A DNA stretch of 64,000 nucleotides, taken from Flaccisagitta enflata (lineage: Eukaryota > Chaetognatha > Sagittoidea > Aphragmophora). The notes under the pieces were generated by a model. The model was given only the letters and a program-made list of their open reading frames with translations, did no database searches and was not told the origin of the DNA. Shown piece by piece: positions 1 through 12,499 of this stretch (positions are counted from its first letter, which is position 1; each line of letters opens with the position of its first letter). The DNA lies in NCBI GenBank assembly GCA_965153355.1, contig OZ231127.1:23436001-23500000 (forward strand), written 5' to 3'. A program made the translations under genes and the position numbers.

Positions 1-289
1 ACAATAGGGATTACAGTACATTCCAGGGATGTATATTCTTGAGTGGCTTTTGATTTTTCCCCCCCCCCTGCCTTTGATTTTCTTCCCCGCGGCATGTCGC
101 ATCACATTCTTATATCCATGATTTTCTTCCTCATATAGCAATAAAACTATGTAGTAAAGGTTTAAATAGTGTTAAATTGTGTTTTACTTATTGAGTTTTA
201 TGATTTGGTACTGTAAAAAGTTATATTATCCCCAAAATTCCTTTTTTTCTCTTTTTCCCCTTTTGATTTCTTTCCCCATCTCCAGAAAC

Positions 290-680
290 TCAAGAATATA
301 CAGGCCTGGTACATTCACATTGCCACATTTTAGCCAATTCCACCCTTAGGCCACTGTATTTGGCACTCTTCTCATTCTCCTTGGTATTTACATCGCTTGG
401 GCAGCTAATGTCGATTATGAACACCTACTTATTCATTTTGTCCCTTTCCACAATGTCGGGCCTGTTTGTTCCGACCCCTGAGTCAGTGAGAAGTTGCATC
501 TCCCAAATTATTTCTACTTTATTGTCCATTACTACATCGGTGGGTCTATGGGTCTATGGTACATATCGTTGTTCCAAATTTGGAGCCCTGAGATGTCCCA
601 TTTTGTTTGTTTTCTTGATGTTCCTAATTCTGAGCACTGAGAAAATAAGACTTTTAGGAGCACTGAGACTTTGTACCCTC
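290..680 (-). pseudogene. LINE (non-LTR retrotransposon) reverse-transcriptase C-terminal relic
   Basis: Read on the minus strand from 529 downwards, the frame gives the region that follows the RT domain in many LINE ORF2 proteins: a stretch with RPDIV..DK, then FIIDISCPSDVN, then a Lys/Glu-rich run ending in KY.GLRVELAKMW. In known LINEs this spells 'rpDiv..dk...viDvsvP.d.nv..kE.EK..kY.dL..el.klW'. The upstream part (about 530-680) continues in another frame, and a TAG interrupts the middle, so it is a decayed fragment. An inverted match between 23-43 and 289-309 brackets the AT-rich strip to its left. The family assignment is from memory of LINE proteins; the clade is not resolved. Confidence 0.7.
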
Positions 681-751
681 GTTGCACCGCGTCGCGTCCG
701 CCATTTTTTTCCTGTTTGAAAATTGAAAGACTTACATAGACAGAAGTGGAT

Positions 752-755
<4 letters not shown>

Positions 756-829
<74 letters not shown>
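756..829. repeat. (AG)n microsatellite
   Basis: Near-pure AG dinucleotide run of about 74 bp. Confidence 0.95.
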
Positions 830-832
<3 letters not shown>

Positions 833-1002
833 ACATTCTCAAGGGCCGCCAAAGCCTGATTAAAACTGCGTCAAATGCAGGAGGTGAGTAGATGGGTAAA
901 TGTCTAACATATCAAGAAAAAGAATCGAAAAAATAGAAATGCAAGGATCGCAGAAAATGACAGAGATAGAATGAGCAGCGCAACTAGGCGAAGAAGAAGG
1001 GA

Positions 1003-1008
<6 letters not shown>

Positions 1009-1058
<50 letters not shown>
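1009..1058. repeat. (AG)n microsatellite
   Basis: AG run with one AAG interruption, ending just before the minus-strand coding-like stretch. Confidence 0.9.
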
Positions 1059-1059
<1 letters not shown>

Positions 1060-1061
<2 letters not shown>

Positions 1062-1455
1062 ATGTGGTCGGGATTTCACCCTGGGGGAATTGCGGTGGCC
1101 GGCGAAGCTTCATGTCCAGAAAGCGGCACGCCTCATAAACCATCTTCATCAATTCTTTTATGTGCATTGTAAGACCAACAAAACGAGTAGCGCACGTCGC
1201 GCCCACTGTAACGCCAATTGGCATAAGTATCCGATAGTATCAGTGGTCTTAAATATTGTTTAACCCATCGATGATTGATTTGGTATGAAATTTAGAGCCT
1301 TGAAATATGCGTATTTCTGGCATAGGCGCGAGTGTATCTACAAGGGCAAGGGCAATATATGGAGCGTATTGCCATACTCGGTGGATAGTGCGTGGCGCTC
1401 TCTTGTGTAATGAAATCCCCATAAAAAGCCCCGCTTTCTCAAAACTGAGTAACAT
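1060..1455 (-). pseudogene. Coding-like minus-strand stretch, unidentified
   Basis: One minus-strand frame is coding-like from 1455 to a stop at 1060, apart from two stops (TAA and TGA) within 12 bases near 1240. The upper half carries a segment like YAPYIALALVDTLAPMPEI. The lower half (1224-1060, 54 codons from an ATG) has a helical, basic segment around MHIKELMKMVYEACRFLD followed by RRPPQFPQGEIP. It could be two exons, one exon with a start at 1224, or a pseudogene. I do not recognise the family, and no good acceptor was found before the second part. Confidence 0.3.
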
Positions 1456-2607
1456 AAAACGAGTTCAAGCCGCCAAGTTTTGGCGAGAAAGGGCCATGGG
1501 CGGTTTTCAAGCTCAGGCGGCTCGGGCGATCCGTCCATGTCAATGTGTCCCCGATTTTGATCATTTCCTTTCGATGGCCTTAGTTTGTAAAAAGAAATGT
1601 ACAAAAGTAGGGTCAAAGTTAAAGCGATTAGTGATCATAAGGATTGGCCGGAGAAATGATGAATGGATAAATAGACGGGGATGTGGATGTTTAGTTAGAT
1701 ACGTGGTCCGATGAAAGAAATCCATTACAATCCACATCGCCGCATTTCCTTCAAGACCACGCCCCATGAGACAAGAACAGAAGACGTAGTGTGTTTTATT
1801 GCATTCTGTGTGGTAGTGGTTAAAAGTGCTTACGCTTTACGTCCTAAATACCTCATTTATTCGGTAACTTTTACTTTTTTAAGCCTTATCTTTTTTCTCA
1901 CAATTAGATTTTTCATTATATCAGCGCGAAACTGATCTCGCCAATTATGATCCTTTGATGTGCTCAACCACATAATCGTCCCCAATTATGTATCTGGCTA
2001 TCGATCCTCTTTCAAAGGGGCGAGTTCATTCACGCGCTATTCGGAGGAAACTCACGAAAAGATGTATTGCCCCGTTCATTTGTTCAAATTGGATTTGACA
2101 GGTTGAGCAGAAAATTTTGCACAACTCTGAAAAAGCATTGAACAATGATGCAATGCATGGCAAATATCATCATGATATGGGTCAAATACTTAAGTCCAGT
2201 GATTCAGAATACTAATGTGCCAGTACTGTTGGCTAAAGGTAACAGATATGGTCTCAAAAATGATTTATTGCAATGGTCACATGTAGTGGTAGGTGGCAGA
2301 TGCCACAATTTTGACGCTGGTACCTTAATCAAGTGAATAGAATTGGCATCATTTTTGTTTTTGAATATCAATTGGTATGACCATCTGACATCAAGGTGAA
2401 AAGTTGTGTATGACCATGACTTGCAGGGGATGTCAACGTGAGAAAAACACTATACTGAGTAGAGTTTCCATTAATCCAAACTTGGCTGATAAGATTTGCG
2501 CGGTTTTACTTTTATGCCTTTCAATGTAAACAGTAATTAGATAAGCAAATGACGACCTATACTACTCTGAAGTAGAACAAGTGGCGGGTCATGATCCAAA
2601 TTTCCAC

Positions 2608-2829
2608 CTAGCAGACTACAAAGAGTGCTTTTTCTATGCCCATATGTTTGCACAAATTTTTTTGCTCACCCTGATTCAAATTGAACCACTTGTTCTTACC
2701 CGGGATATGGCAGACACTAAGGTCCATTAAGAAAACAATCGCACTTCCGCCAGATTGCAACATACATTCCAAAGCAAATTGAAACTCAGTCACTGTGTCA
2801 AAGTATCGCCGGACACAACATTTGTCCAT
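2608..2829 (-). CDS. Unidentified 73-codon open frame
   Basis: Minus-strand frame from an ATG at 2829 to a stop at 2608, in non-repetitive sequence with mixed composition (motifs such as SAIVFLMDLSVCHIPGKNKW). A GTAAGA donor-like site follows the CCCGG inside it, so it may be part of an exon. Nothing else supports expression and no family was recognised. Confidence 0.2.
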   Translation of the reverse strand: MDKCCVRRYFDTVTEFQFALECMLQSGGSAIVFLMDLSVCHIPGKNKWFNLNQGEQKNLCKHMGIEKALFVVC

Positions 2830-2896
2830 CTTGTTTGCCCAGTCATGGCCAAGTTTTCATCAAGCAAAATAACCAACGCGTTGACAAATTGTGGTC

Positions 2897-3200
2897 ATGG
2901 ATAAAGGTGATAGATAGAGGTGATGAATAAAGGTGATGGATAAAGGTGATGAATAAAGGTGATGGATAAAGGTGATGAATAAAGGTGATGAATAAAGAAG
3001 ATGAATAAAGGGGATGAATAAAGTTGATGAACAAAGAAGATAAATAAAGTGGATGAATAAAGGTGATGAATAAAGGTGATGAATAAAGGTGATGAATAAA
3101 GAAGATGAATAACGAAGATGAATAAAGGTGAAAAATAAAGGTGATGAATAAAGGTGATGAATAAAGAAGATGAATAAAGGGGATGAATAAAGAGGATAAA
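2897..3200. repeat. 12-bp minisatellite (GATGAATAAAGG)n, left part
   Basis: Imperfect head-to-tail copies of a 12-bp unit. The array is interrupted by an inserted element and resumes at 3617 in the same phase and orientation. Confidence 0.9.
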
Positions 3201-3202
3201 TA

Positions 3203-3614
3203 CTACGCGAATCAAAAAAAAAAGCCGCACCCTTTTGTAGCTAAGTGGAGGAGACACAAAAAAACAATTCAAATTTTTTTTGTTCAACTGATTTTAAAGA
3301 TTTTTGAATTTTCTTTCATTCTAGACCAATCCCAGGTCTGTATCTCAAACCGTTTAGGAGATAGAGCTTGCCAAAGTGAACCTCTCTTTTGTAAAAATGC
3401 TCATTTTTCAATAGGATTGCAAAACTGAAAGTGGCAATGTTTTTACTCTTTTTTATGCCATTTCTAAACGAATAAAGCTAGAAATACCAGATTGGAGCCA
3501 AATGAAAGATCTTTTTGAGATCTTCAAAATGGTCTAAGATTTTGTTTGATTATTTTGAAGTTTGATATGATAAATTGCCATTTAAAAGTGCGGCTTTTTT
3601 TTTGATTCGCGTAG
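3203..3614. mobile_element. 412-bp TA-flanked MITE (family M1, copy 1)
   Basis: The ends are an inverted pair, CTACGCGAATC plus an A-run plus GCCGCAC, and its complement at 3580-3614. The element is bounded on both sides by TA (3201-3202 and 3615-3616), the target duplication of Tc1/mariner-type elements. It sits inside the 12-bp minisatellite, so the empty site is obvious. A second, diverged copy lies at 61085-61468. No transposase is encoded. Confidence 0.85.
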
Positions 3615-3616
3615 TA

Positions 3617-3935
3617 AAGGTGATGAATAAAGAAGATGAATAAAGGGGATGAATAAAGTTGATGAATAAAGATGATGAATAAAGGTGATGAATAGAGAAG
3701 ATGAATAAAGGAGATGAATAAAGGTGATGAATAATGGTGATGAATAAAGATGATGAATAAAGAAGATGAATAAAGGTGATGAATAAAGAAGACAAATAAA
3801 GGGGATGAATAATGGTGATGAATAAAGATGATGAATAAAGGTGATGTATAAAGAAGATGAATAAAAGGGATGAATAAAGGTGATGAATAATGGTGATTAA
3901 TAAAGATGATGAATAAAGAAAATGAATAAAGGTGA
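3617..3935. repeat. 12-bp minisatellite, right part
   Basis: Continuation of the GATGAATAAAGG array after the inserted MITE, with variants GATGATGAATAA and AAGAAGATGAATAA. Confidence 0.9.
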
Positions 3936-4008
3936 CGAGCGATTGAAAAGCATGAACGCGAGTCTGTCGTTCGCGCGCTTCGGCGCTGACATTTGGACGA
4001 GCATCAAG
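3922..4008 (+). CDS. Candidate exon with strong 5' splice donor
   Basis: A plus-strand frame opens at an ATG at the end of the minisatellite (3922) and runs without stops to 4008, where CAAG is followed by GTGAGG, a good donor. A second in-frame ATG lies at 3952. The peptide ends MNASLSFARFGADIWTSIK, which has ordinary protein composition. It may be a first exon. No downstream partner exon was found in the next kilobase and the family is not recognised. Confidence 0.35.
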
Positions 4009-4266
4009 GTGAGGAGAAAAGTCAATGGGTGATTAACCGCCGCCTCCTTTAACATCGGCTCGGCTCATCGCATTGACGACCACCTCAAAAACCCTTCAGC
4101 CCCTAACAACTCGGCTTTACCACCGGAAACACGTTAAAAACCTCAACATTAGGCTTGTATAAACAATTTCACGCGCGGGACTAATCCTCCAACGACCTCG
4201 TTTACTTTTCTAATAATCATCATCATCGAATTTTACATATGCGCTCATATCTGTTTAGGCACTGCA

Positions 4267-4833
4267 CAGACCACCAAATCCCACCCTGATGGGAAATAAG
4301 CCCCTAACGACACTTTATCAAACTCAAGCTACCTACACAGACCACCAAATCCCACCCTGATGGGAAAGAAGCCCCTTACAACACTTTATCACACTCAAGC
4401 CACCTACACAGACCACCAAATCCCACCCTGATGGGAAATAAGCCCCTAACAACACTTTATCAAACTCAAGCTACCTACACAGACCACCAAATCCCACCCT
4501 GATAGGAAATTAGCCCCTAACGACACTTTATCACACTCAAGCCACCTACACAGACCACCAAATCCCACCCTGATAGAAAATAAGCCCCTAACGATGCTTT
4601 ATCACACTCAAGCCACCTACACAGACCACCAAATCCCACCGTGATAGAAAATTAGCCCCTAACGATACTTTATCACACTCAAGCCACCTACACAAACCAC
4701 CAAATCCCACCCTGATAGGAAATAAGCCCCTAACGACACTTTATCACACTCGAGCCAACTACACAGACCACCAAATCCCACCCTGATAGGAAATAAGCCC
4801 CTAACAACACTTTATCACACTCAAGCCACCTAC
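4267..4833. repeat. 71-bp satellite array, eight units
   Basis: Eight head-to-tail copies of a 71-bp unit (core CACAGACCACCAAATCCCAC, later AAGCCCCTAAC and CACTTTATCA). The array breaks at 4833 in the middle of a unit, at CTAC, and resumes at 6437 at the same point. Confidence 0.95.
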
Positions 4834-6436
4834 GTCAAGGTGCAAACGAAGGACAAATAAGAGGAGTCAAAACATTTTTTTGAATAATTCAAATTTTACA
4901 AATATAGACTTTTTTCATCAAAAACTACAGGGTGTTTCACGCGTTTTGAGGTTTAAAGAATCGACATAGCTTTTCTCCTAGAAAGGTTATTCCAATTCTG
5001 AAAAAAGGTCTGAATAGATCTTGAAGTGCAGTTTTTTTATGTCACCAATTTTTTATATCTGCGCTTTTAAATATGCCCACTATGTAAGTTTGAAGAAAAC
5101 AACCATATCCAGCATGCATCTTTAATCCGGATAATTATGGCAAAAAAAATGGAAACTACTTGTTTGTTAGCGTTTCACATCCAAGCAATAAGAAAAACTT
5201 AGCAAAATCCATGATCATCTTGAAGCTCTGTGAAAGATCTTTCCAATGAGACCTTGCTGGTTGTCATATCTCTATCCGTTTAGAAATGGCAGAAGAATGA
5301 AGACCGGTGGTCAAGAATTTGGAAAGTCAGTAACACCTGATTTTCATGGGCTATCTTTATTGTAACATAGAAATTGAACAAATTGAGTTAGAAATTTGTT
5401 CTTGGCTCCATTTTATAGAAAATTCATGGCTCTTTAAGTTGCTCATGGATATTGAGTAGCTAAGACAATCCTGAGTTCGTAATTGACAAAAACAAAAAGA
5501 GTAAAATTTCTGGATGGAAAAATTGAAAGGAGCATTTTTTTCAATTTGTGATTTTTTTCTTTAATCTTTAGCCATTTCAAAATGAATGGAGCTACAACGT
5601 CCTGCAACGTCGCGTTTTGAAGATTTTTTTGCGGAGCTTTTAAACAGTCATGGATTTTTTGTAGTTCAGGCCAATAGTTGACCAGAAACTAAAAAAAGAA
5701 GTTGTCCATTTGTTTCTTTAACATGGTTAGTTAACTGGATAATGTTGTTTACTTTAAACTCCCGTAGCTCCCAAGCTAAAAAACGCAAATACAAAAAATT
5801 GGTGACATAAAAAAACTGCACTTCAAGATCTATTCAGACCTTTTTTCCGAATTGGAATAGCTTTTCTAGGAGAAAAGCTATGTCGATTCTTTAAACCTCA
5901 AAACGCGTGACACACCCTGTATCATTGTTATGTTAAATTGTTTTTAGTTTTGCATAGAAAATCATTTGTAGATAAAAAAAAGTGCTGAGCAAGTGAAAAG
6001 GGGAGAAAAAAAAAAGGAAATCTATAGGAAATTTAATTTTGCAACTTGACTTGTCTTGGGGAAAATTCTAAGACTCTCTCTAAATGCAAAATTTTGCATT
6101 TTCAAAAACATGGCCTCATTCTAAGAACATATAAGATGAGGGCCATGTTCTTAGAAATGCAAAATTGTTCAATTTACTCAAGTCTTAGAATTTTCCCTTC
6201 ACAGGTTTTGAATTTTTGCTCTACTATTTTTAAAGGAATCTATCATTTCCAGTAATTCTTTCTTGTTTTCGTCAATAAAACATAGCAACGCCTTTATGAA
6301 ACTAGGGTTTCTTTTATTAATGAAATAATATAAAACTATAAAATTACAAATTTCATTAAAAAAATCATAAAATAGTTATAAATATAGTTATTAAAAGAGA
6401 CTGAAACCAAAATTTTATCTTTATTTGCACCTCGAC
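4834..6436. mobile_element. Inverted-repeat element inserted in the 71-bp satellite
   Basis: The left end GTCAAGGTGCAAACGAAG and the complement of the right end (GTCGAGGTGCAAATAAAG) form an 18-bp imperfect inverted repeat. CTAC is present on both sides (4830-4833 and 6437-6440) but once in an uninterrupted satellite unit, so it is a 4-bp target duplication (6 bp if the shared AC is counted). After removing the nested element at 4928-5919 the host is about 610 bp with no ORF. An imperfect palindrome at 6058-6197 lies in its right part. The superfamily is not certain. Confidence 0.7.
4928..5919. mobile_element. 992-bp mariner-like non-autonomous element
   Basis: The ends begin CAGGGTG, typical of mariner-type termini, and are flanked by TA (4926-4927 and 5920-5921). 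The terminal inverted repeats are about 130 bp and nearly identical (4928-5060 against 5788-5919). The 730-bp middle has no long ORF. It is nested inside the element at 4834-6436. Confidence 0.9.
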
Positions 6437-6652
6437 CTACACAGACCACCAAATCCCACCCTGATAGGAAATTAGCCCCTAACGACACTTTTTCACACTC
6501 AAGCCACCTACACAGACCACCAAATCCCACCCTGATAGGAAATAAGCCCCTAACGACACTTTATCACACTCAAGCCACCTACACAGACCACCAAATCCCA
6601 ACCCTGATGGGAAATAAGCACCTAACAACACTTTATCACACTCAAGCCACCT
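6437..6652. repeat. 71-bp satellite array, three units (right part)
   Basis: Three further units of the same 71-bp repeat, resuming in phase after the insertion. Confidence 0.95.
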
Positions 6653-6690
6653 ATGCACTGCCTGTTATTATTGACTAGGCCGAGGGCAAA

Positions 6691-6693
<3 letters not shown>

Positions 6694-6775
<82 letters not shown>
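6694..6775. repeat. (CT)n microsatellite
   Basis: Pure CT run of about 80 bp. Confidence 0.95.
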
Positions 6776-6777
<2 letters not shown>

Positions 6778-6819
6778 CCTCCCCCGGTCCCCGCTCAAGG
6801 TACATAAATCATCCTGAAA

Positions 6820-6925
6820 ATATCGACGACGATGATAATGATGATGATGGTGATGATGATGTTGACGACGACGATGATGTTGATGATGATAATGGTTATA
6901 ATGACGACGTATATGATGACGACCG
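6820..6925. repeat. Imperfect (GAT/GAC)n tract
   Basis: Degenerate GATGAT/GACGAC trinucleotide tract. The following 300 bp to the next repeat show no feature. Confidence 0.7.
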
Positions 6926-7226
6926 GGGCATTTTCCGCACTGTGAAAAAGTACAGAAATTTGTTCCGTTTTAAAATCTTTCTTTTTCTTTTTGATTTTGT
7001 TTAAGCGGCGAAAAATTGATTTTAATCGACTTTAAGTGGAGTTCATCAACCACCAACTGTAGAAACACGACTCATTTATGCGGGCAAGCCATGGTGTGCA
7101 CTTTTTGATAAAAACTGTTATGAGCATTCAGGCACAATGAAGTAGAGGAATGAGCTTATTTGTTCAATAGCGCTCCAATGAATCATTTTAAATTTCATCG
7201 CGGTCTTGGTCTACGTTTTAGTCAGG

Positions 7227-7431
<205 letters not shown>

Positions 7432-7677
7432 ACTCTCACATCAAGACCTTAATTAAAAAATGAGTGAATAGATTAACCGATCAATAATTTAAAAGATTGC
7501 GAGACAAAAGGGAAAAAAACACTGATTATCTAAAACGGAAGAGGAATGATAAGAATTCGATATCGAAAAACTATTGAAAAAAAGCTTACGATAATAAATT
7601 GATGAATATAACGGACAAAATAAAGCCATCATAGCCATCATAGACACAAAATGCATACAAAAATGGCATTATCGCCA

Positions 7678-7875
<198 letters not shown>

Positions 7876-7879
7876 GAAA

Positions 7880-8390
7880 AACAAAAACAACAGCCTCCAC
7901 AACAACAACAACTACATACCGCACAGAGAAGAGCAAGTAGAAGAGAGATCACGCCTCCGATGATCCTGAAAAAGGAGAAAAAGAGAGAAAAAAGAAAGAA
8001 GAAAATTAGAAACGATTAATTTTGAAACAGACTAGAACATTATTGGTTTCATGTTCTTTTTCTTTTCGTTTCAATTTTCATTTGAAGTCTGTACACCATG
8101 GTTCACTTCCTGTCATACATTAGTAAGAAATATACATCACAATTTTTAAAATTGATTTTTCAAACAATTTGCAATAAAGTAAAAATGATGAAATTTATGT
8201 ACTTAGCTTCTGCATCGCGACTAGAATTGTAGCAACGTTCATCACTTTTATCACTCGCTTTACAACGCGACGAACGAGATTCTTATGCATGCGCTAATCA
8301 CTTGTTGGTCAGTCAGTTTTCACTTTTTCGCCCAATTGTTCCGTCGGTGACTCGTGGTACATAGGTACAGTAAGATACAATCTGTGTGTG
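7880..8390. other. No gene seen
   Basis: Mostly unique, AT-rich. An ATG in a strong Kozak context (ACCATGG at 8096-8102) opens a 43-codon frame, and a GTAAG lies 25 bases in. This is too little to call a gene. Confidence 0.3.
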
Positions 8391-8394
8391 CAGG

Positions 8395-9410
<1,016 letters not shown>

Positions 9411-9495
9411 CTAATATCAGAGCCGAGGACAAGTTCGGGTCGCACAGAACATATTTATCCCTTTCACTGCTGACGAATATAAATACCTCATATCA

Positions 9496-9608
9496 TTATC
9501 AATATCATTATCATCATCATTATCATTATCATTATCATTATCATTATCATTATCATTATCATTATCATTATCATTATCATTATCATTATCATTGTCATTG
9601 TCATTGTC
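9496..9608. repeat. (TTATCA)n hexanucleotide repeat
   Basis: About 18 copies of a 6-bp unit, grading to TTGTCA at the right end. Confidence 0.9.
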
Positions 9609-9819
9609 AGGACTTTCCTCCTTTTCTTGTAAGGGAAAAGGGGGGGGGAAGGGGAAAAGAATTCAATAGTGATTAGTGAGTCACTGGATCATAAGCACAT
9701 TTATACACATATAAAAAAATCCTGAGGAATTTAAATCTTGCGGACGTAAGACTGGAAAGAGTGGAAGATAATGGATGACGCAGAAAAACGCAAAAGCCGA
9801 AGGTAAACAGGGAAAAAAT

Positions 9820-9975
9820 GATGAGGAAAAAAGAAGGAAGAGAGAGCGAGAAGAAATAAAGAAAGGGACAACAAAAGAAAGAAAGAATTAAGGAAAGAAG
9901 GAAGGCAGGAAGAAAGGAAGGAAGGAAGGAAGGAAGGAAGGAAGGATGGAAGGAAGGAAAAAAAGAAAGAAAGTA
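9820..9975. repeat. Purine tract with (AAGG)n
   Basis: Purine-only stretch containing an AAGG run at 9909-9960. Confidence 0.85.
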
Positions 9976-10013
9976 ATTTGAAGCATGAAATGGTTACAGA
10001 AAGATGTCCAATG

Positions 10014-10090
10014 TGGAATCATAGGTCATCGGCCCCTTCGAAGACGAACGGACGGACCGACAAAGCGGTGTGTAGAGTCGCGACTAAAAA
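10014..10090 (+). mobile_element. Fragments of two dispersed families, including a hairpin element 3' end
   Basis: 10020-10042 matches the 'GGTCATCGGCCC' end motif of the foldback family found at 45.1, 58.4 and 62.8 kb. It runs into CGGACGGACCGAC and GTGTAGAGTCGCGACTAAAAAG, the 3' end of the hairpin-element family, here with the hairpin loop deleted to a short palindrome. Confidence 0.5.
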
Positions 10091-10112
10091 GAAACAGAAA
10101 AAAAAAGAAGAG

Positions 10113-10114
10113 TA

Positions 10115-10200
<86 letters not shown>

Positions 10201-10240
10201 AAAAGAAAGAAAGAAAAAAAAAGATAGAAAAAAAGGAAGG
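10113..10240. repeat. (AAAG)n microsatellite
   Basis: AAAG tetranucleotide run with minor interruptions. Confidence 0.93.
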
Positions 10241-10476
10241 AACCGGAAAAAGTGACTCAGTTATTGTCCATTCTGATCAGAACGATGAGAAAGAAGTGAC
10301 GTTGAAGTGACACGACGACGATCAGCGGACGACCGACGACCGGCGACCGACGACCGGCGCCAGTGACTAATACTTGATACATTTGATGTCAAATTGCGAC
10401 CAAACGGAAAATCCCCCTTCGGGGAGAAATGTGTGAAATCAAACGAAAGAATAAAAAGAGGCAGTGAGGATTAAGT

Positions 10477-10593
<117 letters not shown>

Positions 10594-10599
10594 GAAGAA

Positions 10600-11940
10600 A
10601 AGAAAGAAACAATCGGGATAGTGGAAGAAATAAATGGACAAAAAAAACCAGAAAGAAGGAGAAAAGAAGGTACCAACAAAAAAAAAAACACCAAGGGAAT
10701 CAAATAGAGATAGAACTTATAAAAAAAAAGAAGAGTAAAAAAAGAAAAAAAAAAGGATAATAATCTTTGATTCATTTTACGATTTGCTCAAGAATTCGGA
10801 ATCCGATTAGAACAAGGAAAAAAGGATATAAATAGTCATGGCCGATCGTGAATATATATCCAGACAAGACTTTCGCACTCAGCTTTGGTCTTTTGAGGTA
10901 CGAAAATATCTCATTACTCAACATAACAAGCCGGTACTAACTTGATTCAGTCTCAAATTGAGCTACACATCACCTGATTCCCCTTCGACTGATAGCGAAT
11001 GACAAAACATTTCTAATATAACAACAGGGCACATTGCTGACTTTGTTGAGTATGGATGGGCAGCCAGGAAGGGGGTAGACGAGTGGGGGATCAGAGATCA
11101 TGTCCCCAAATTCCTTGAAAACAATTAGGAGACCAACCGTATACATGAAATCTACATATTTTTTTCTAAAATTCATGTTGCGGGTGCGGTAATAGTATGT
11201 TATAGCCAATTGCCTAAATAAAAACAAAAAAAATCCAACAAATCGAGATCTTGTCGATTTTACCTTTGCTCCATTCATTATGTTTTGGCTAATAAACTAT
11301 GATCTTCTACTCTTAGACGGAGGGAAAAAAGACTGAACAAAGATCATCTACAAGTGACATTTTTCTGCAGTTTTGTATTTAACCCAAATTTGATTGTCTA
11401 ATCGCCAGAAACAAAACAAAAAAATGATGGTACTAAACTGTTTTCCGTCGACCTCCTTTGAGTCTGTGAACTCTGTCCTGCTTCGTTACGATCAAGTAAC
11501 GAGCTTTTTTTGAAGGAGTCGTCCTTCTTAATTATTTGATAATCGAACCCTAAATGCAATCCGTCATCAGTCAAACTTAAACTGTCAAATCGATCCGCGC
11601 TGTTTCAATTTTTTTTTTAGAGAAAAAAAAAAGGGGGAATGAAAAAGATCTCTTTCATTAAAAGGCTGCATTCACGCGACTATTTCACTTTGCAAATTGT
11701 TGGTCTGTTCCTTTGTTCCTTTTTTTTAGATTTGATGTTTCTCTTAGCTTAATAGTTAATATATTTCTCACACTTGGTAATGAGCACCTCGATGTTAGTT
11801 ATTAAATTTTGATATTAGTCCGCACCGGGTGAGTGAATCGATACAGAGGCTGCTTTGGGCAAAGAGGAGGGGTCATGATGCTGAAAGATCAACTCAAAAT
11901 GGTGACCTGCTGAACGTGAACAGACCAACCACTCAGCATA
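10600..11940. other. No gene seen
   Basis: A-rich then unique sequence. A minus-strand frame of about 100 codons (11278-10970) exists, but with no splice or family support. Confidence 0.35.
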
Positions 11941-12430
11941 GCAACTACCGTGTTCGCCCCTAAAAAGATGCGCCTAGAATACACATCGACTCATTTATTT
12001 GAGATTGGAAATGAGTCTTTGGTTCTGTTTTGTGGCGATAAAAAGACTAATCGTGCCACCAAAACTGCGTCGCAAATCTTGAGAGTGACGCATGGAAACG
12101 TTCGTCCGTTACCATATGTCAATAATGGCTTATTAAAGTGAAGAGTAACATAAGTTAACTCATATACTAAATATTTTTCTCTTTCTATCTTGACCTTACC
12201 CTCTTTTATTTTGATATGTTACTTTTTTTTAAATAAACCTAGCCTTTGAATACTGAAATTCATCTCATTCTCCTCATTTCTCAATTCTATCCCTTTTCAT
12301 CAACAATCTCTATCTTTTTGTTTTCCTTCAGCTACTACTACTTTTTTTTTCTTCTATTCCATATCAAGCCAGGTGGCCACATCAAAATTTCCCCGAAAGA
12401 AATCCAAACGAAAAAGAGAAGATAAGGACA
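11941..12430. other. No gene seen
   Basis: Contains a 63-codon plus-strand frame (11950-12141) with no recognised family, then T-rich sequence. Confidence 0.3.
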
Positions 12431-12431
12431 A

Positions 12432-12495
12432 AAAACAAGGCCGTATACACGGCAGAGCTTCAGTTGTTTGTGGGTAGGAATGGCCCATTGGCCAT
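12432..12495 (+). mobile_element. Hairpin-element family, 5' end fragment
   Basis: AAACAAGGCCGTATACACGGC followed by a decayed copy of the GGGTGGGCAGGGG-type segment. It matches the head of the hairpin elements near 20.9, 37.4 and 60.8 kb. Confidence 0.5.
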
Positions 12496-12499
12496 GATG

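Noticed and set aside
360-719. 119-codon plus-strand frame
   Set aside because: It is the shadow of the LINE fragment on the minus strand.
4267-6652. CRISPR-like regular array (71-bp units)
   Set aside because: Units are contiguous with no spacers, and the genome is eukaryotic; it is a satellite.
8096-8230. 43-codon frame with ACCATGG start
   Set aside because: Only the start context supports it; no splice partner or recognised protein.
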